Shown here in pieces: positions 34,254 through 34,323 of a stretch of 34,323 nt of DNA. A model generated the notes under the pieces. That model had not been told where the DNA came from and did no database searches. It saw nothing but the letters and a program-made list of their open reading frames with translations. Numbering within the stretch: position 1 is the first letter of the stretch; the number at the start of each line of letters is the position of its first letter. The stretch is taken from positions 1 through 34,323 of the forward strand of contig JAGQWR010000078.1 of assembly GCA_020437105.1 (NCBI GenBank), written 5' to 3'. A program made the position numbers and the translations under genes. This DNA comes from Saprospiraceae bacterium (GTDB lineage Bacteria; Bacteroidota; Bacteroidia; Chitinophagales; Saprospiraceae).

Positions 34254-34307
34254 GCCGATTTACGCTTCGCTTAATCGGCGTGGAGTATTTCCGCCCTTCG
34301 GCGAAAA
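34254..34307. other. Two small hairpins after pyc at the window edge
   Basis: GCCGATT (34254-34260) pairs with AATCGGC (34273-34279). TTTC-CGCC/GGCG-AAA (34289-34307) forms a second small stem with a CTTC loop. No clear T-run follows the first. They could be terminator stems or part of a repeat cut by the window end. Confidence 0.3.
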
Positions 34308-34323
34308 TGGTTGATTGTCAGTG

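Overview
The window looks like a chromosome segment of a Bacteroidota bacterium, most likely from the Saprospiria (Lewinella/Haliscomenobacter-like). I infer this from three giant secreted proteins and a secreted deiminase carrying type IX secretion system (T9SS) C-terminal sorting domains, SprB-type repeats, a TonB-dependent receptor with a carboxypeptidase-like N-terminal module, many short lipoproteins, and TAnnTTTG-like promoter elements with few Shine-Dalgarno sites. No rRNA, tRNA, IS element, phage gene or CRISPR array was seen.

Left part (1-8617, all minus strand): the 5' portion of a TonB-dependent receptor that runs off the window, a 1495-aa multi-domain surface protein with a type B (gliding-motility/CHU_C) sorting domain, a small cytochrome c lipoprotein, and a T9SS-exported peptidylarginine/agmatine deiminase that keeps the residues known from Porphyromonas gingivalis PPAD. 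A divergent intergenic region with strong palindromes (8636-8875) separates this from a plus-strand 1493-aa adhesin with 13 SprB-type repeats, one SdrD-B-like domain and a type A sorting domain, which ends at a strong terminator.

Middle (13470-17614): a TerC-family membrane protein converges, with overlapping stop codons, on a minus-strand operon of three glycosyltransferases (GT4, GT4, GT2 with C-terminal membrane helices), probably acting on a surface or secreted glycan.

Then comes a probable seven-gene plus-strand operon (17764-24077): DoxX-like membrane protein, ApbE FMN transferase lipoprotein, DEDDh exonuclease, two MbnP-like lipoproteins, and two di-heme MauG/MbnH-type cytochrome c peroxidases. 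Spacing is tight (8 nt, 30 nt, a 4-nt overlap, about 100 nt, 7 nt, 12 nt). The doubled MbnP/MbnH pair is the most system-like part of the window. Such pairs are known from methanobactin/copper loci, where the di-heme enzyme oxidises a Trp on the partner.

A 580-nt non-coding stretch (24078-24658) holds two tandem units, each an identical 20-nt sequence followed by a different terminator-like hairpin, and then a pair of mutually exclusive hairpins. It leads into a second SprB-repeat adhesin (1491 aa), a paralogue of the first. The right end carries an assimilatory APS reductase (cysH), a CAP-domain lipoprotein and a complete pyruvate carboxylase.
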